Both the position numbers and the translations under genes were made by a program. From Peptoniphilaceae bacterium (GTDB taxonomy: Bacteria > Bacillota > Clostridia > Tissierellales > Peptoniphilaceae): a stretch of 64,000 nt of DNA. The notes beneath the pieces were generated by a model. The model did no database searches and had not been told where the DNA came from. It saw only the letters and a program-made list of their open reading frames with translations. Shown piece by piece: positions 13,667 through 22,139 of the stretch; the stretch's first letter is position 1; the number at the start of each line of letters is the position of its first letter. The stretch covers positions 1-64,000 of the forward strand of contig CABJAE010000005.1 of assembly GCA_902363535.1 (NCBI GenBank), in the 5' to 3' direction.

Positions 13667-14568
13667 TTCTCTTAGTCGACACCAATCCTCTCTTAGAGCA
13701 GCGCTTGAAAGGCGAAAGTTTTCCGAAAGGTGCGCGCGCCCGCGCGACAGAAAAGCAGACCACACCGGCCGGATACGGCGCCCACATGGCGCGGCTCGCG
13801 AGAAGCATCAACGAAGATGCGCGGCTTATGGCATTTCTCGGCGGCGACGCCGGGGAGCGCTATAAAAAGCTCATGGAAGCCGAAGGCATCCCCGTAGTGG
13901 CGAAGACGATTCGCGACGAAACCGTGGAACGCCTGATTTTAGAGGAAAAAAATCGAAAGACCACCATCGAAACCAAAGCGCCGCGACTCACGCGAGAAGA
14001 CATGGTGGATTTCTACGACCGCTTTTTAAACGAAGCGGCGGCAGCGGATGCGGTGGTTCTCGCCGAATCTTCGGATGATGACGGAGCCGACGAAATGAAG
14101 TTGCCCCTGGTTCGCTATGCCCGCAGACTATCGAAGCCTGTGATTATCATCGCCAATGAAGAGGACGATGTGGAGGAAGTGAAGGAAGCGAAGCCCTTCG
14201 GCATCGTCGTCGATCGGGACGTTTTGGCGGCGAAGTTGAACAAGCCCATTCACTTTTTAGGCGAGATCGTCTCGGCCCTGGACGTGCTTTACGGCGGCGA
14301 GATCCCCCTGATTCTCGTAACGGGAAGCGAGCGCGGCTCCATACTCTGCGCCCGTGGAAGCTATTATTTCGCGAAAAACGAAGAAAAGGGCGGAGCCTTC
14401 GATGCCCACTACGCCGCCGCGGCACTGGCCGCAGGCATCGTGCGTAAATACGACGCTCCCACGGTGTTGAAATTGGCCCACGGGGCGGCATCCACCGAAG
14501 GCGACGCGGATTTCGCCGATTTAAAAGGACGCATGAATAAAATAGATGTACAACAAATGGAGGTTTAA
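13663..14568 (+). CDS. PfkB-like carbohydrate kinase homologue
   Basis: A 301-aa ribokinase/PfkB-fold protein. An N-terminal substrate region (GYGAHMARLARSI), the FLGGDAGERYKKLMEAEGI block (about 60-77) and a C-terminal nucleotide-site region are present. The usual catalytic GAGD motif reads GAFD here (about residues 246-249, GGAFDAHYAAAALAAG). The base Asp is kept but the anion-hole glycine is replaced by Phe. Activity may be altered or lost, so a sugar kinase role is uncertain. It overlaps the mutase by 4 bp, which hints at hexose phosphate metabolism. Confidence 0.75.
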   Translation: MILLVDTNPLLEQRLKGESFPKGARARATEKQTTPAGYGAHMARLARSINEDARLMAFLGGDAGERYKKLMEAEGIPVVAKTIRDETVERLILEEKNRKTTIETKAPRLTREDMVDFYDRFLNEAAAADAVVLAESSDDDGADEMKLPLVRYARRLSKPVIIIANEEDDVEEVKEAKPFGIVVDRDVLAAKLNKPIHFLGEIVSALDVLYGGEIPLILVTGSERGSILCARGSYYFAKNEEKGGAFDAHYAAAALAAGIVRKYDAPTVLKLAHGAASTEGDADFADLKGRMNKIDVQQMEV

Positions 14569-14569
14569 A

Positions 14570-15118
14570 ATGAATTTTTGCTTGGATCGAAATAAGGTAT
14601 TATTTTTATTTATAGATATTCAGGATTCCCTGGCTTCCGCCATTCACGATATTGATAAGGTGAAGAAGTATGCTGACGTCTTGGCCGAAGGGGCCGAAAT
14701 CATGAACATTCCCGCCGTCTTTACCACCCAATACAAACGGGGACTCGGCGAATTCAACGAAGCTATTCGCGGAAAAGTCTCCGGTGGCGAAGATTTCGAC
14801 AAAAAAGCCTTCTCTTGCATGTTGGACGAGGAAATCGCCGCCTACATTGAGGAAAAGAAACCGGAACAAGTGGTGGTTTGCGGTATCGAAACCCATATTT
14901 GCGTGCTCATGACCGTGCGCGATTTAATCGCCAAGGGCATCGACGTTTACGTCGCCCACGACGCCGTGGGATCCAGAGTGAAGGAAAACGCCCTTTATGC
15001 CCTCGAAGAAATGCGGCAAATGGGCGCCTCCGTTCGCTCCACGGAAACCATTCTCTTCGATCTGAACAGCGTCTCCGGTACCGACGAATTTAAAGCGGTA
15101 CAAAAATTAATCAAGTAA
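14570..15118 (+). CDS. Isochorismatase-like cysteine hydrolase
   Basis: A 182-aa hydrolase of the isochorismatase superfamily. The expected Asp-Lys-Cys triad is visible: Asp in LFIDIQDSL (about 19), Lys in KKAFSCML (about 80) and Cys in THICVLMT (about 110), with the conserved GIETHIC stretch. Members cleave amides or isochorismate; the substrate here is unknown. The start ATG 14570 follows GGAGG, while a longer frame from 14546 lacks a site. Its stop codon overlaps the ATG of the next gene, so it belongs to the same operon. Confidence 0.88.
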   Translation: MNFCLDRNKVLFLFIDIQDSLASAIHDIDKVKKYADVLAEGAEIMNIPAVFTTQYKRGLGEFNEAIRGKVSGGEDFDKKAFSCMLDEEIAAYIEEKKPEQVVVCGIETHICVLMTVRDLIAKGIDVYVAHDAVGSRVKENALYALEEMRQMGASVRSTETILFDLNSVSGTDEFKAVQKLIK

Positions 15119-16170
15119 TGCGCTTTCTGCACACTGCGGATCTGCATTTAGGACGAAGTTTTCCCTACGAAAGAGAAGAAGACCGCGCCACCGGCCGGAA
15201 GGATCGCTTTCGCACCTTTGAGCGCATTTTAAAGCTGGGGATTCAGGAGCAGGTGGACTATCTTTTTCTCGTCGGCGACATTTTCGAACAGGACAAGGTG
15301 ACTGCCGCCGAGGTGGATTACGTCTTGGCCTGCTTGGATCACGCGCCTTTCACCACCTTGCTTCTGTTGGGCAATCACGATTACAAGCTTTACGACGATG
15401 TGGCGGCCCGTTTGCCGGAAAATGTGCGATTGTTTTCCAACGAAACCATGGATCGTTACGAAGATTCCTCGCGGGGCGTGGTCTTTTACGGCACGAGCTG
15501 GACCCGGGCGAGCTACAATAAAATCCTGCAGTTTGACGGGGAGTCCGGCGACGAAGGCCTTCACCGCGTCCTCCTCCATCACGGCAACTGGAGCGGCGGC
15601 GACGGGTATTTTCCCGTGGACGCGAATCTCCTCCACGCCTTCGACTACGTGGCCTTGGGCCATGTGCACAAGCCGACCATGTACGAGAACAAGCTGCAGA
15701 TGTGCGGTACGCCGGAGCCTTTGGACCACACGGACCGAGGCAATTTGGGCGTGGTATTAGGGGAGCTCGACGAGGTACTTACCACGCGCTACGTGCCCGT
15801 GGCGGCGCGCAGCCTGAAGCAGAAGAATTACCTGCGAAGGGACGCATCGGATGACGAGGCCATCGTGGCCGATGCCAAGGCACTGGTGCGATCCGGAGAT
15901 TTCATTTACAGCTTTTACCTCGCCGGCGCGTACAGCGGCATATTGGAGAGGGAGCTTCGGAGGCTTTTCGACGAGAAGGGTATTTTGTATGAGCTTCATT
16001 GGGAAAAAGATCTGCCGAGAATTATTGAGCGCATGGAAAGAGAACACGAAGGCGATCTGCTCGGCGCCTTTCTGGCGCGGGCGAAGGCCTATGACGGCGA
16101 CGAAGAGACGCGACTCGCCTTGTGTGATTTAGGTTTGCGCGCCCTTTTGGGGGATGACTATGATTCATAA
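15118..16170 (+). CDS. SbcD/YhaO-like metallophosphoesterase
   Basis: A 350-aa calcineurin-like phosphoesterase, the nuclease half of an SbcCD/Mre11-Rad50-like pair. Metal-binding motifs occur in order: TADLHLG (residues 6-12), GDIFEQ, GNHDY, LHHGNW and GHVHKP. The C-terminal third (about 240-350) is the usual capping region. It overlaps the ATPase gene downstream by 11 bp, which supports a stable complex. Known family members process DNA ends and hairpins. The pair resembles Bacillus YhaO/YhaN more than classical SbcD/SbcC, because the partner is short and has membrane-like segments. Confidence 0.88.
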   Translation: MRFLHTADLHLGRSFPYEREEDRATGRKDRFRTFERILKLGIQEQVDYLFLVGDIFEQDKVTAAEVDYVLACLDHAPFTTLLLLGNHDYKLYDDVAARLPENVRLFSNETMDRYEDSSRGVVFYGTSWTRASYNKILQFDGESGDEGLHRVLLHHGNWSGGDGYFPVDANLLHAFDYVALGHVHKPTMYENKLQMCGTPEPLDHTDRGNLGVVLGELDEVLTTRYVPVAARSLKQKNYLRRDASDDEAIVADAKALVRSGDFIYSFYLAGAYSGILERELRRLFDEKGILYELHWEKDLPRIIERMEREHEGDLLGAFLARAKAYDGDEETRLALCDLGLRALLGDDYDS

Positions 16171-17926
16171 ACTCTATATGCGGGACTTCGGCTGCTTTCA
16201 CGACACGACGGTTTCTTTTAAAGAGGGCTATCAATGCCTTCCCGGCCCCAACGAATCGGGAAAGACCACGACGGCGGCCTGCATTCAGGCGATTTTATAC
16301 GGCTTTTCCAAAGACAGCCCGGCCCGAAAGCTCTACACCACGGCCTACGAGGATTACTTTCCCTTGGAAGGACGGGATTTTTCCGCCGCCATGGAACTGG
16401 AGGTAGAGGGCAAGCGCTACGTCATCGAGCGAAACTTCATCAAGGAAAAGGAATCGCTGAAAATCTACGACGTGGCGGCCAATCGGCTCTTGCCGGATGA
16501 TGAAGCCCTCTACACCTTCTCCGGCATCGCCCAACCGGGCGCCCTGTTTTGGCAGCTCTCCCAAGGGGATTTTCTGCGCTTCTTCGCCATGGACGATTTG
16601 CAGTCCACGGGATCGGAGGCAATTTTTAAGCGCATTCAGGAAATGAAGAATTTTCTGCGCTCAAACAGCACTGCCCTGGATGTAGAAGGGGCCTTCGACT
16701 ATTTGGCGAAGGAGAAAAAAGCATTGGGCACGGAACGGGCGAAAAAATCCCCCATTGGAGACAATCGGGAGCGGCTCAAGGGGATGGAGGCGACCTTGGC
16801 CGATTACCGGGCGAAGTCCAGGCATTTGAACGAGGATGAGACGGAGCGCGAGGCCCTTCTCGAAGAACTTCGCGTCTTAAAAGGGCGGCAAAAACAGGCT
16901 CGGGACAAAGCCGTGCTCTTGCCCCGGCTGGCCGTCGCTACGGAAGAAGTGGAGGCTTGGGACCGGGCTTTGGTTGAAAACGAGGCGAAGATCGAGCGCT
17001 ATGAAAGAAAGCGGGGCAAGGGTCTCTCAAGAGGCGTTTACTACAAGCTCGCCGGCATCGCGGCCTTTTTGGCAGCGGCCTTGGCCGTGTTTTTCATGAC
17101 GAGGGACCGCGCGGATTTGGCTTCCCTGTCTGCTCTTGCAGGGGGAGTGGCATTTGTCGTCGCCCTGATCTTCTTTATCTTGCGGCGGCTGACTTTAAAA
17201 AATATTCAGCGCTACCACCGGGCCTTTTACGAACGGGATCAACTCCTCGAAAAGAAGAATGCCCGCTTCAACTGGTTTGACGCCTTGGTGGAAGAGGACA
17301 TTACCATGGAAAATCTCGCCGAGGCCATGAAACGGCGCGCGCGGGAGCTGGAGAAGGCGCCTCTTGAAACGGGCATCGACGAAAAAATAGAAGCCCTGCA
17401 GCGGCAAGTGGGCCAAGCCGATGCACGCCGAGAAGAAAAAGATGCTCTGGAGCGAAAAATGCAACAGACGACAAAGGCCTACGAAGACGAGCGCGCCCGC
17501 GGCGAAGCGCTGAGTAAAAAGCTGGCGCTTGTTGAAGCCTGCGAAAGCATCCTCAGGGAGCTGGACGACGCGGGAAGAGACGATTTCAATCGAGCCGTTT
17601 TAGAGGACGGGTCCCGCTACATGGAAGATCTTTCCGACGGGCGCTACAAAAAAATCGCCCTCTCAGGCGACGGATTCGTCCTTCAAAAATCAGACGGCCG
17701 CTGGCTGAAAGAAACACAACTGAGCAGATCCACGGCGGATCTCTTGGTTCTTTCCCTGCGCCTGGCCGCCGTGGAAAAGATGGATCCTTCCATCCCCATG
17801 GTCTTCGACGATGGCTTCGTCTACTTGGACGAAGAGAGAAAAGGGCGACTGAAAGATGTATTACAAAAACTGAACCGGCAGGTGATCGAATTTACCACGC
17901 CGAAAAGAGAAAGGAGTACCGATTGA
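16160..17926 (+). CDS. SbcC/YhaN-like ABC-type ATPase
   Basis: A 588-aa Rad50-like protein. The Walker A is GPNESGKTT at about 30-38 (after FGCFHDTTVSF), and the C-terminal lobe has TADLLVLSLRLA (signature region) followed by the Walker B MVFDDGF. Coiled-coil arms lie between. Two hydrophobic segments sit in the centre of the arms (about 297-345: AGIAAFLAAALAVFF and ALAGGVAFVVALIFFIL), as in YhaN. This suggests membrane attachment at the tip where classical SbcC has a zinc hook. ATG 16160 is preferred to 16154 because of spacing from GGGGG. It overlaps the phosphoesterase gene by 11 bp. Confidence 0.87.
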   Translation: MIHKLYMRDFGCFHDTTVSFKEGYQCLPGPNESGKTTTAACIQAILYGFSKDSPARKLYTTAYEDYFPLEGRDFSAAMELEVEGKRYVIERNFIKEKESLKIYDVAANRLLPDDEALYTFSGIAQPGALFWQLSQGDFLRFFAMDDLQSTGSEAIFKRIQEMKNFLRSNSTALDVEGAFDYLAKEKKALGTERAKKSPIGDNRERLKGMEATLADYRAKSRHLNEDETEREALLEELRVLKGRQKQARDKAVLLPRLAVATEEVEAWDRALVENEAKIERYERKRGKGLSRGVYYKLAGIAAFLAAALAVFFMTRDRADLASLSALAGGVAFVVALIFFILRRLTLKNIQRYHRAFYERDQLLEKKNARFNWFDALVEEDITMENLAEAMKRRARELEKAPLETGIDEKIEALQRQVGQADARREEKDALERKMQQTTKAYEDERARGEALSKKLALVEACESILRELDDAGRDDFNRAVLEDGSRYMEDLSDGRYKKIALSGDGFVLQKSDGRWLKETQLSRSTADLLVLSLRLAAVEKMDPSIPMVFDDGFVYLDEERKGRLKDVLQKLNRQVIEFTTPKRERSTD

Positions 17927-18624
17927 TCTGGGCGATTGGCGATCTGCATTTGGATCATAAAAAAGAAAAGCCCATGGATGTATTCGGAAAGAAATGGGAA
18001 AATCACGAGGAGAAAATTTTCTCCTCCTGGGAAAATTCCGTCGCCGAAGACGATCGGGTCTTGGTCGTCGGCGACATTTCATGGGCCCTGAAACTGGAAG
18101 AGGGGGAAGAGGACCTGCGGCGCATCGACGCTCTGCCCGGAAAAAAATTCCTAATTAAGGGCAATCACGATTACTGGTGGTCTTCCATGAACAAATTAAA
18201 GGGCTTGGATTTAAAGACCGTGGAGTTTTTACACAACACAGGTGCCGTAGACGGAAACGTGGCCTTTTGCGGCAGCCGCGGCTGGACCGACATCGACGCC
18301 ACGGGATTCGACGAGCAGGACGAGAAAATCTATAAGCGGGAATTGAATCGCCTGCAGCTCAGCATCGACGATATGGAGAAGAAGGCGAAAGATTCGGTCA
18401 TCTCCAAGCGAATCGCCCTTTTGCACTACCCGCCTTTTAACGCAAAGGGCGAACCCAACGACTTCGCCGATCTTTTGAGCGCCGCGGGCATCGACATCTG
18501 CATCTACGGCCATCTGCATAGCTTCGGCCACAAATTTATCGTTGAAGGAGAAATCAACGGCGTCCGCTACTACTGCGTCTCGTCGGACTACATCGACTTC
18601 GAACCGCGAAAGATCGAGGTGTAG
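17923..18624 (+). CDS. Metallophosphoesterase (predicted phosphohydrolase)
   Basis: A 233-aa calcineurin-like phosphoesterase with motifs GDLHLDH (6-12), GDISWAL, GNHDYWW, LLHYPPF and GHLHSFGH. The family (predicted phosphohydrolases of the COG1768 type) has no firmly known substrate. TTG 17923 overlaps the previous stop and follows AAAGGAG. It is the second phosphoesterase in the operon but is not a close copy of the SbcD-like one. The next gene starts one base after its stop. Confidence 0.85.
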   Translation: MIWAIGDLHLDHKKEKPMDVFGKKWENHEEKIFSSWENSVAEDDRVLVVGDISWALKLEEGEEDLRRIDALPGKKFLIKGNHDYWWSSMNKLKGLDLKTVEFLHNTGAVDGNVAFCGSRGWTDIDATGFDEQDEKIYKRELNRLQLSIDDMEKKAKDSVISKRIALLHYPPFNAKGEPNDFADLLSAAGIDICIYGHLHSFGHKFIVEGEINGVRYYCVSSDYIDFEPRKIEV

Positions 18625-18625
18625 G

Positions 18626-19159
18626 ATGGAGCGGGAAATCGAAGTAAAAATACTTCACGTGGATTTAAAGGCCATGGAAGAAAAACTGATTAGGGAAGGC
18701 GCCGTAAAAATCGGCGAGGAACATCAGACCAATTACCTCATCGACTCGACGTCAGGGCCCATCCCCGCCGAGCGGGGCTACCTGCGCATTCGTCGGATTA
18801 AAAAAGACGACGAAGAGGAGATTCAGTGCACCTTTAAAGAAAAAAAGACGGAAGCGGGCGTTCGGGTCTACGACGAGCACACGGTGCATATCGACAGTGC
18901 GGAAGAGATGCTCGCCGTCTTTGCCCTTTTGGGCTACGACGAGGTGGAGGTGGCAAAGAAGCATCGCATCAGCTATGCCTATAAAAATTGCCGACTGGAT
19001 CTGGACCTGTGGGATCCCGAAAGTTTCCCCGAACCCTATATGGAAATCGAAGGCCCGGACAGAGATGCCATCGAGGCGGTGATTGAGGCCTTAAACATCG
19101 ACCGTAGTCAGGTGAGCACGAAATCCATCGCCGAGTTAAAAAAATCTCGGAATAAATAG
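18626..19159 (+). CDS. CYTH-domain protein (CyaB/ThTPase-like)
   Basis: A 177-aa triphosphate tunnel enzyme. The ExExK signature is at residues 4-8 (EREIEVKIL), followed by the tunnel-lining pattern GYLRIRRI, CTFKEKK, DEHTV, KKHRISY, LDLDLWD and MEIEGP. Relatives act as class IV adenylate cyclases, thiamine-triphosphatases or inorganic triphosphatases; sequence alone does not choose among them. The start ATG 18626 follows the upstream stop by one base. It is the last gene of the operon that began with ybaK. Confidence 0.87.
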   Translation: MEREIEVKILHVDLKAMEEKLIREGAVKIGEEHQTNYLIDSTSGPIPAERGYLRIRRIKKDDEEEIQCTFKEKKTEAGVRVYDEHTVHIDSAEEMLAVFALLGYDEVEVAKKHRISYAYKNCRLDLDLWDPESFPEPYMEIEGPDRDAIEAVIEALNIDRSQVSTKSIAELKKSRNK

Positions 19160-19179
19160 TACAACATATATGGCGAGTA

Positions 19180-19188
19180 TGCTATAAT
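19180..19188 (+). promoter_or_regulatory. Extended -10 promoter (TGCTATAAT) of ppsA
   Basis: TGC then TATAAT in the 49-bp gap before ppsA, without a recognisable -35. Confidence 0.65.
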
Positions 19189-19208
19189 AAATGCCGAGGA
19201 GGAATTCT

Positions 19209-21602
19209 ATGACAGGTTTTAAGTACATTCGTTTTTTTCATGAAATCCGCAAAGACAACGTGGACATCGTCGGCGGCAAGGGAGCCAATCTCGGTGAAAT
19301 GACCAATTTCGGTCTGGACGTACCCCCGGGATTCTGCGTCACATCGAAAGGCTACGACGCCTTTATCGAATACGCCGGCCTCGATGAAAAAGTTCGTTTT
19401 TTAATGCAAGATTTAGATGTGGACGACGTGGACATGCTTACAGCAGCATCCAACGACATTCGCAGAAACATCGAACAGGGCGAAATCGATCCGGCTCTGG
19501 AAGAAGAAATCATTTTAGCTTATAAAGAATTCAGTCGTTCCATCGACTTGAGAGATCCCCAAGTGGCCGTTCGTTCCTCGGCTACGGCGGAAGACTTGCC
19601 CGACGCATCCTTCGCCGGCCAACAAGATACTTATCTGCACATTGCAGGGGAAGAAGAATTAGTACAACACGTACGGAAATGCTGGGCATCTCTGTGGACG
19701 CCCCGGGCCATTTACTACAGAGAAAAACAAAAATACGACCACTTCGCCGTATCCTTGGCCGTCGTCGTACAAAAAATGGTCAATTCCGAAAAATCCGGCG
19801 TTATGTTTACGGCCAACCCCATTAACAACAGTCGCGACGAAATGATGATTAACGCCAGCTACGGCTTAGGCGAAGCCGTCGTCAGCGGCACCGTCACCCC
19901 CGACGAATACGTCATCAAGAAGAGCGACAAGTCGATCCTGGAAAAAGTCATCGCCGACAAGAAGAAAATCGTCGTACAAAACGATTCGGGCATCGGCACC
20001 CACGAAGCCGATGTGGAAGATATTTTAGGCGCCGGCGCCGTGAAGGAAGAATGTCTGACGAAAGAAGAGCTGAACACCTTAATCGACGCAGGGCTGAAAA
20101 TCGAAAGCCTCTACGGCAGCGTGCAAGACATCGAATGGGGCATGGACAGAGACACCAAGGGCCTCTACATTTTACAATCTCGACCCATTACCACACTGGG
20201 CGATGCCCCGAGCGCATCGGACAATTCGAAAGAGGAAGGCATGAATCAAGCACCTGAAAAATTAAATCCCCTGGTTCGCGGCTTGGCTGCATCGCCGGGC
20301 ATCGGACGCGGCAAAGTGAAGAAGATCAAAGACGTCAGTGAAATTAACTTGGTCAAAGAAGGGGACATCCTCGTCACGGCCATGACCAATCCGGACATGG
20401 TACCTGCCATGCGTACCGCCGCCGCCGTCGTCACCGACGAAGGGGGCAGAACCTGTCACGCCGCTATCGTTAGCCGGGAATTGGGTATTCCCTGCGTCGT
20501 CGGCAGCAACAACGCCACGTCTGTTTTGGAAGAAGGCCAATTCATCACCGTCGATGCCACACGCGGCGTCGTTTACGAAGGCGATGTATTGAAAGACAAG
20601 GAAAAGAAGAGCGATGAAGGCGCCGAAAGCACAGGCGCAGGCCTGGGCATTTCCGCCGAAGAACTTCGCAAAATCGTCGCGCCCACCACGGCGACGAAGA
20701 TCTACATGAACCTCGGCGAACCGGCTCTCATCGAAAAATACAAGAACCTGCCCTTCGACGGCATTGGCCTCATGCGCACGGAATTTATTTTCACCAATAA
20801 AATCGGCGCACACCCCATGTACCTGGCAAAAACCGACCAAGGCGACATTCTCATCGACCAATTGGCCGAAGGCATCGCCGAAGTTGCCGGAGCCATCTAC
20901 CCGAGACAAGTTGTCGTTCGCATGAGCGACTTCCGTACCAACGAATTCCGCGGCCTCAAGGGCGGCGACGAAGTGGAACCCCACGAAGAAAACCCCATGA
21001 TCGGATGGCGTGGCGTCAGCCGCTACATTTCGCCGGAATACGAAAAAGGCTTCCGTCTGGAATGTAAGGCCATGCGCAAAGTGCGCGAAGACTTCGGTCT
21101 GGACAATGTGGTCGCCATGTTGCCCTTCGTCCGTACGCCGGAAGAATTGGTTACCGTCAAAGAAATTATGGCGGAAGAAGGCCTGAAACAATCCAAGAAC
21201 TTTAAGATCTGGATTATGGCGGAAGTGCCCTCCGTGGTCTTCCAAGCCGAAGAATTTGCGAAATTGGTCGACGGCTTCTCCATCGGCTCCAACGACTTGA
21301 CCCAACTCACCATGGGCGCCGACCGCGACAGCGGCATCTTGAACCGCATGGGCTACTTCGACGAACGCAACGAAGCCGTGAAGCGCGCCATTAAGATCTT
21401 GGTCGATGCGGCCAACAAAGAAGGCATTACCTGCTCCATCTGCGGCCAAGGCCCGAGCCAATACCCTGAATTTGCAGAATTCCTCGTAGAATGCGGCATT
21501 ACCTCCATGTCCGTTAACCCGGACACCGTCGACTATACCCGTCGTTTAGTCGCCGGCGTAGAACAAAAAATGATTCTGCGCAAATTAAGAGAACAAAAAT
21601 AA
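19209..21602 (+). CDS. ppsA: Phosphoenolpyruvate synthase
   Basis: A 797-aa enzyme that makes PEP from pyruvate, ATP and water, the entry step to gluconeogenesis. The N-terminal ATP-grasp nucleotide domain starts with VGGKGANLGEMT and contains the RSSATAEDLPDASFAGQ block. The swivelling domain has phosphohistidine H in GGRTCHAAIVSRELGIP (about 420). The C-terminal TIM barrel has FIFTNKIG, MIGWRGVSRYI, GSNDLTQ and CGQGPS. The order and length fit PpsA rather than pyruvate phosphate dikinase, which is longer. ATG 19209 follows GAGGAGGAA. It has its own promoter and terminator. Confidence 0.94.
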   Translation: MTGFKYIRFFHEIRKDNVDIVGGKGANLGEMTNFGLDVPPGFCVTSKGYDAFIEYAGLDEKVRFLMQDLDVDDVDMLTAASNDIRRNIEQGEIDPALEEEIILAYKEFSRSIDLRDPQVAVRSSATAEDLPDASFAGQQDTYLHIAGEEELVQHVRKCWASLWTPRAIYYREKQKYDHFAVSLAVVVQKMVNSEKSGVMFTANPINNSRDEMMINASYGLGEAVVSGTVTPDEYVIKKSDKSILEKVIADKKKIVVQNDSGIGTHEADVEDILGAGAVKEECLTKEELNTLIDAGLKIESLYGSVQDIEWGMDRDTKGLYILQSRPITTLGDAPSASDNSKEEGMNQAPEKLNPLVRGLAASPGIGRGKVKKIKDVSEINLVKEGDILVTAMTNPDMVPAMRTAAAVVTDEGGRTCHAAIVSRELGIPCVVGSNNATSVLEEGQFITVDATRGVVYEGDVLKDKEKKSDEGAESTGAGLGISAEELRKIVAPTTATKIYMNLGEPALIEKYKNLPFDGIGLMRTEFIFTNKIGAHPMYLAKTDQGDILIDQLAEGIAEVAGAIYPRQVVVRMSDFRTNEFRGLKGGDEVEPHEENPMIGWRGVSRYISPEYEKGFRLECKAMRKVREDFGLDNVVAMLPFVRTPEELVTVKEIMAEEGLKQSKNFKIWIMAEVPSVVFQAEEFAKLVDGFSIGSNDLTQLTMGADRDSGILNRMGYFDERNEAVKRAIKILVDAANKEGITCSICGQGPSQYPEFAEFLVECGITSMSVNPDTVDYTRRLVAGVEQKMILRKLREQK

Positions 21603-21614
21603 CAACATTTCTGA

Positions 21615-21643
21615 AAAATCCGTCTTTTGAAGGCGGATTTTTT
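21615..21643 (+). terminator. Terminator of ppsA
   Basis: Stem AAAATCCG/CGGATTTT with extra pairing near the loop, followed by a T-run. Confidence 0.85.
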
Positions 21644-21681
21644 GGTGCAAAGAAACAGGTCCTCGAATAAAAAGGCAAATA

Positions 21682-21712
21682 AAAAAAGCTCGAGTGGGTG
21701 CTCGAACTTTTG
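21682..21712 (-). terminator. Terminator of the leftward siroheme operon
   Basis: Read on the minus strand, AGTTCGAG pairs with CTCGAGCT around CACCCA and is followed by TTTTTTT. The plus strand also has a short T-run, so it may work in both directions. Confidence 0.8.
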
Positions 21713-21746
21713 ATTTTAGAATGAAGTTTAAGGGTGGAATTTGAAA

Positions 21747-22091
21747 TTACAGATCAACGTGAAAGAGCTTCGCGTAGTCGCGGAGGCCGGTTTCGATTTC
21801 CTTTAGGGAAAAATCGCCCTTTCGCAATTCTTTTTCGTCGACGCGAAGCAGGGATTCGTAGAAGAGAATGCCCGTGGCGAGATCCGCTTCGCCTTCGTCG
21901 AAGGCGTCGAAGAGGGCGTCTTCCGCTTCGCCGTACTTGCCTTCAAGGGCGAGGGCATAGAGTTTTTTCGAAATGGAAGAAGACTGCGTCTCGGTTTTTT
22001 TCTCGTCGCTGAAACCCATGGGATAGGCAAGGCCCAAGAGAAATTGGATCAGCTCCTTGATTTGCTGCATGAGAAAGTCGTTTTTTATCAT
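21747..22091 (-). CDS. Small helical protein, possibly DUF6483
   Basis: A 114-aa mostly helical, acidic protein without membrane segments. The opening DFLMQQIKELIQFLLGL resembles the start of DUF6483 proteins as I remember them, so the family call is tentative. The middle has a helical repeat-like pattern (ALEGKYGEAEDALFDAF). The start ATG is preceded by AAAGGGAGC on the minus strand. It is the last gene downstream of the siroheme genes, 48 bp after cobA-hemD, and could be a passenger of that operon. Function unknown. Confidence 0.7.
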   Translation of the reverse strand: MIKNDFLMQQIKELIQFLLGLAYPMGFSDEKKTETQSSSISKKLYALALEGKYGEAEDALFDAFDEGEADLATGILFYESLLRVDEKELRKGDFSLKEIETGLRDYAKLFHVDL

Positions 22092-22139
22092 AATATGCTC
22101 CCTTTATCTCCGATATCTGCATGGGGAAAACCCGCTGAT

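Noticed and set aside
20262..21461. 399-codon antisense ORF within ppsA
   Set aside because: It is antisense to a fully conserved enzyme; the codon bias of host genes opens long reverse frames.
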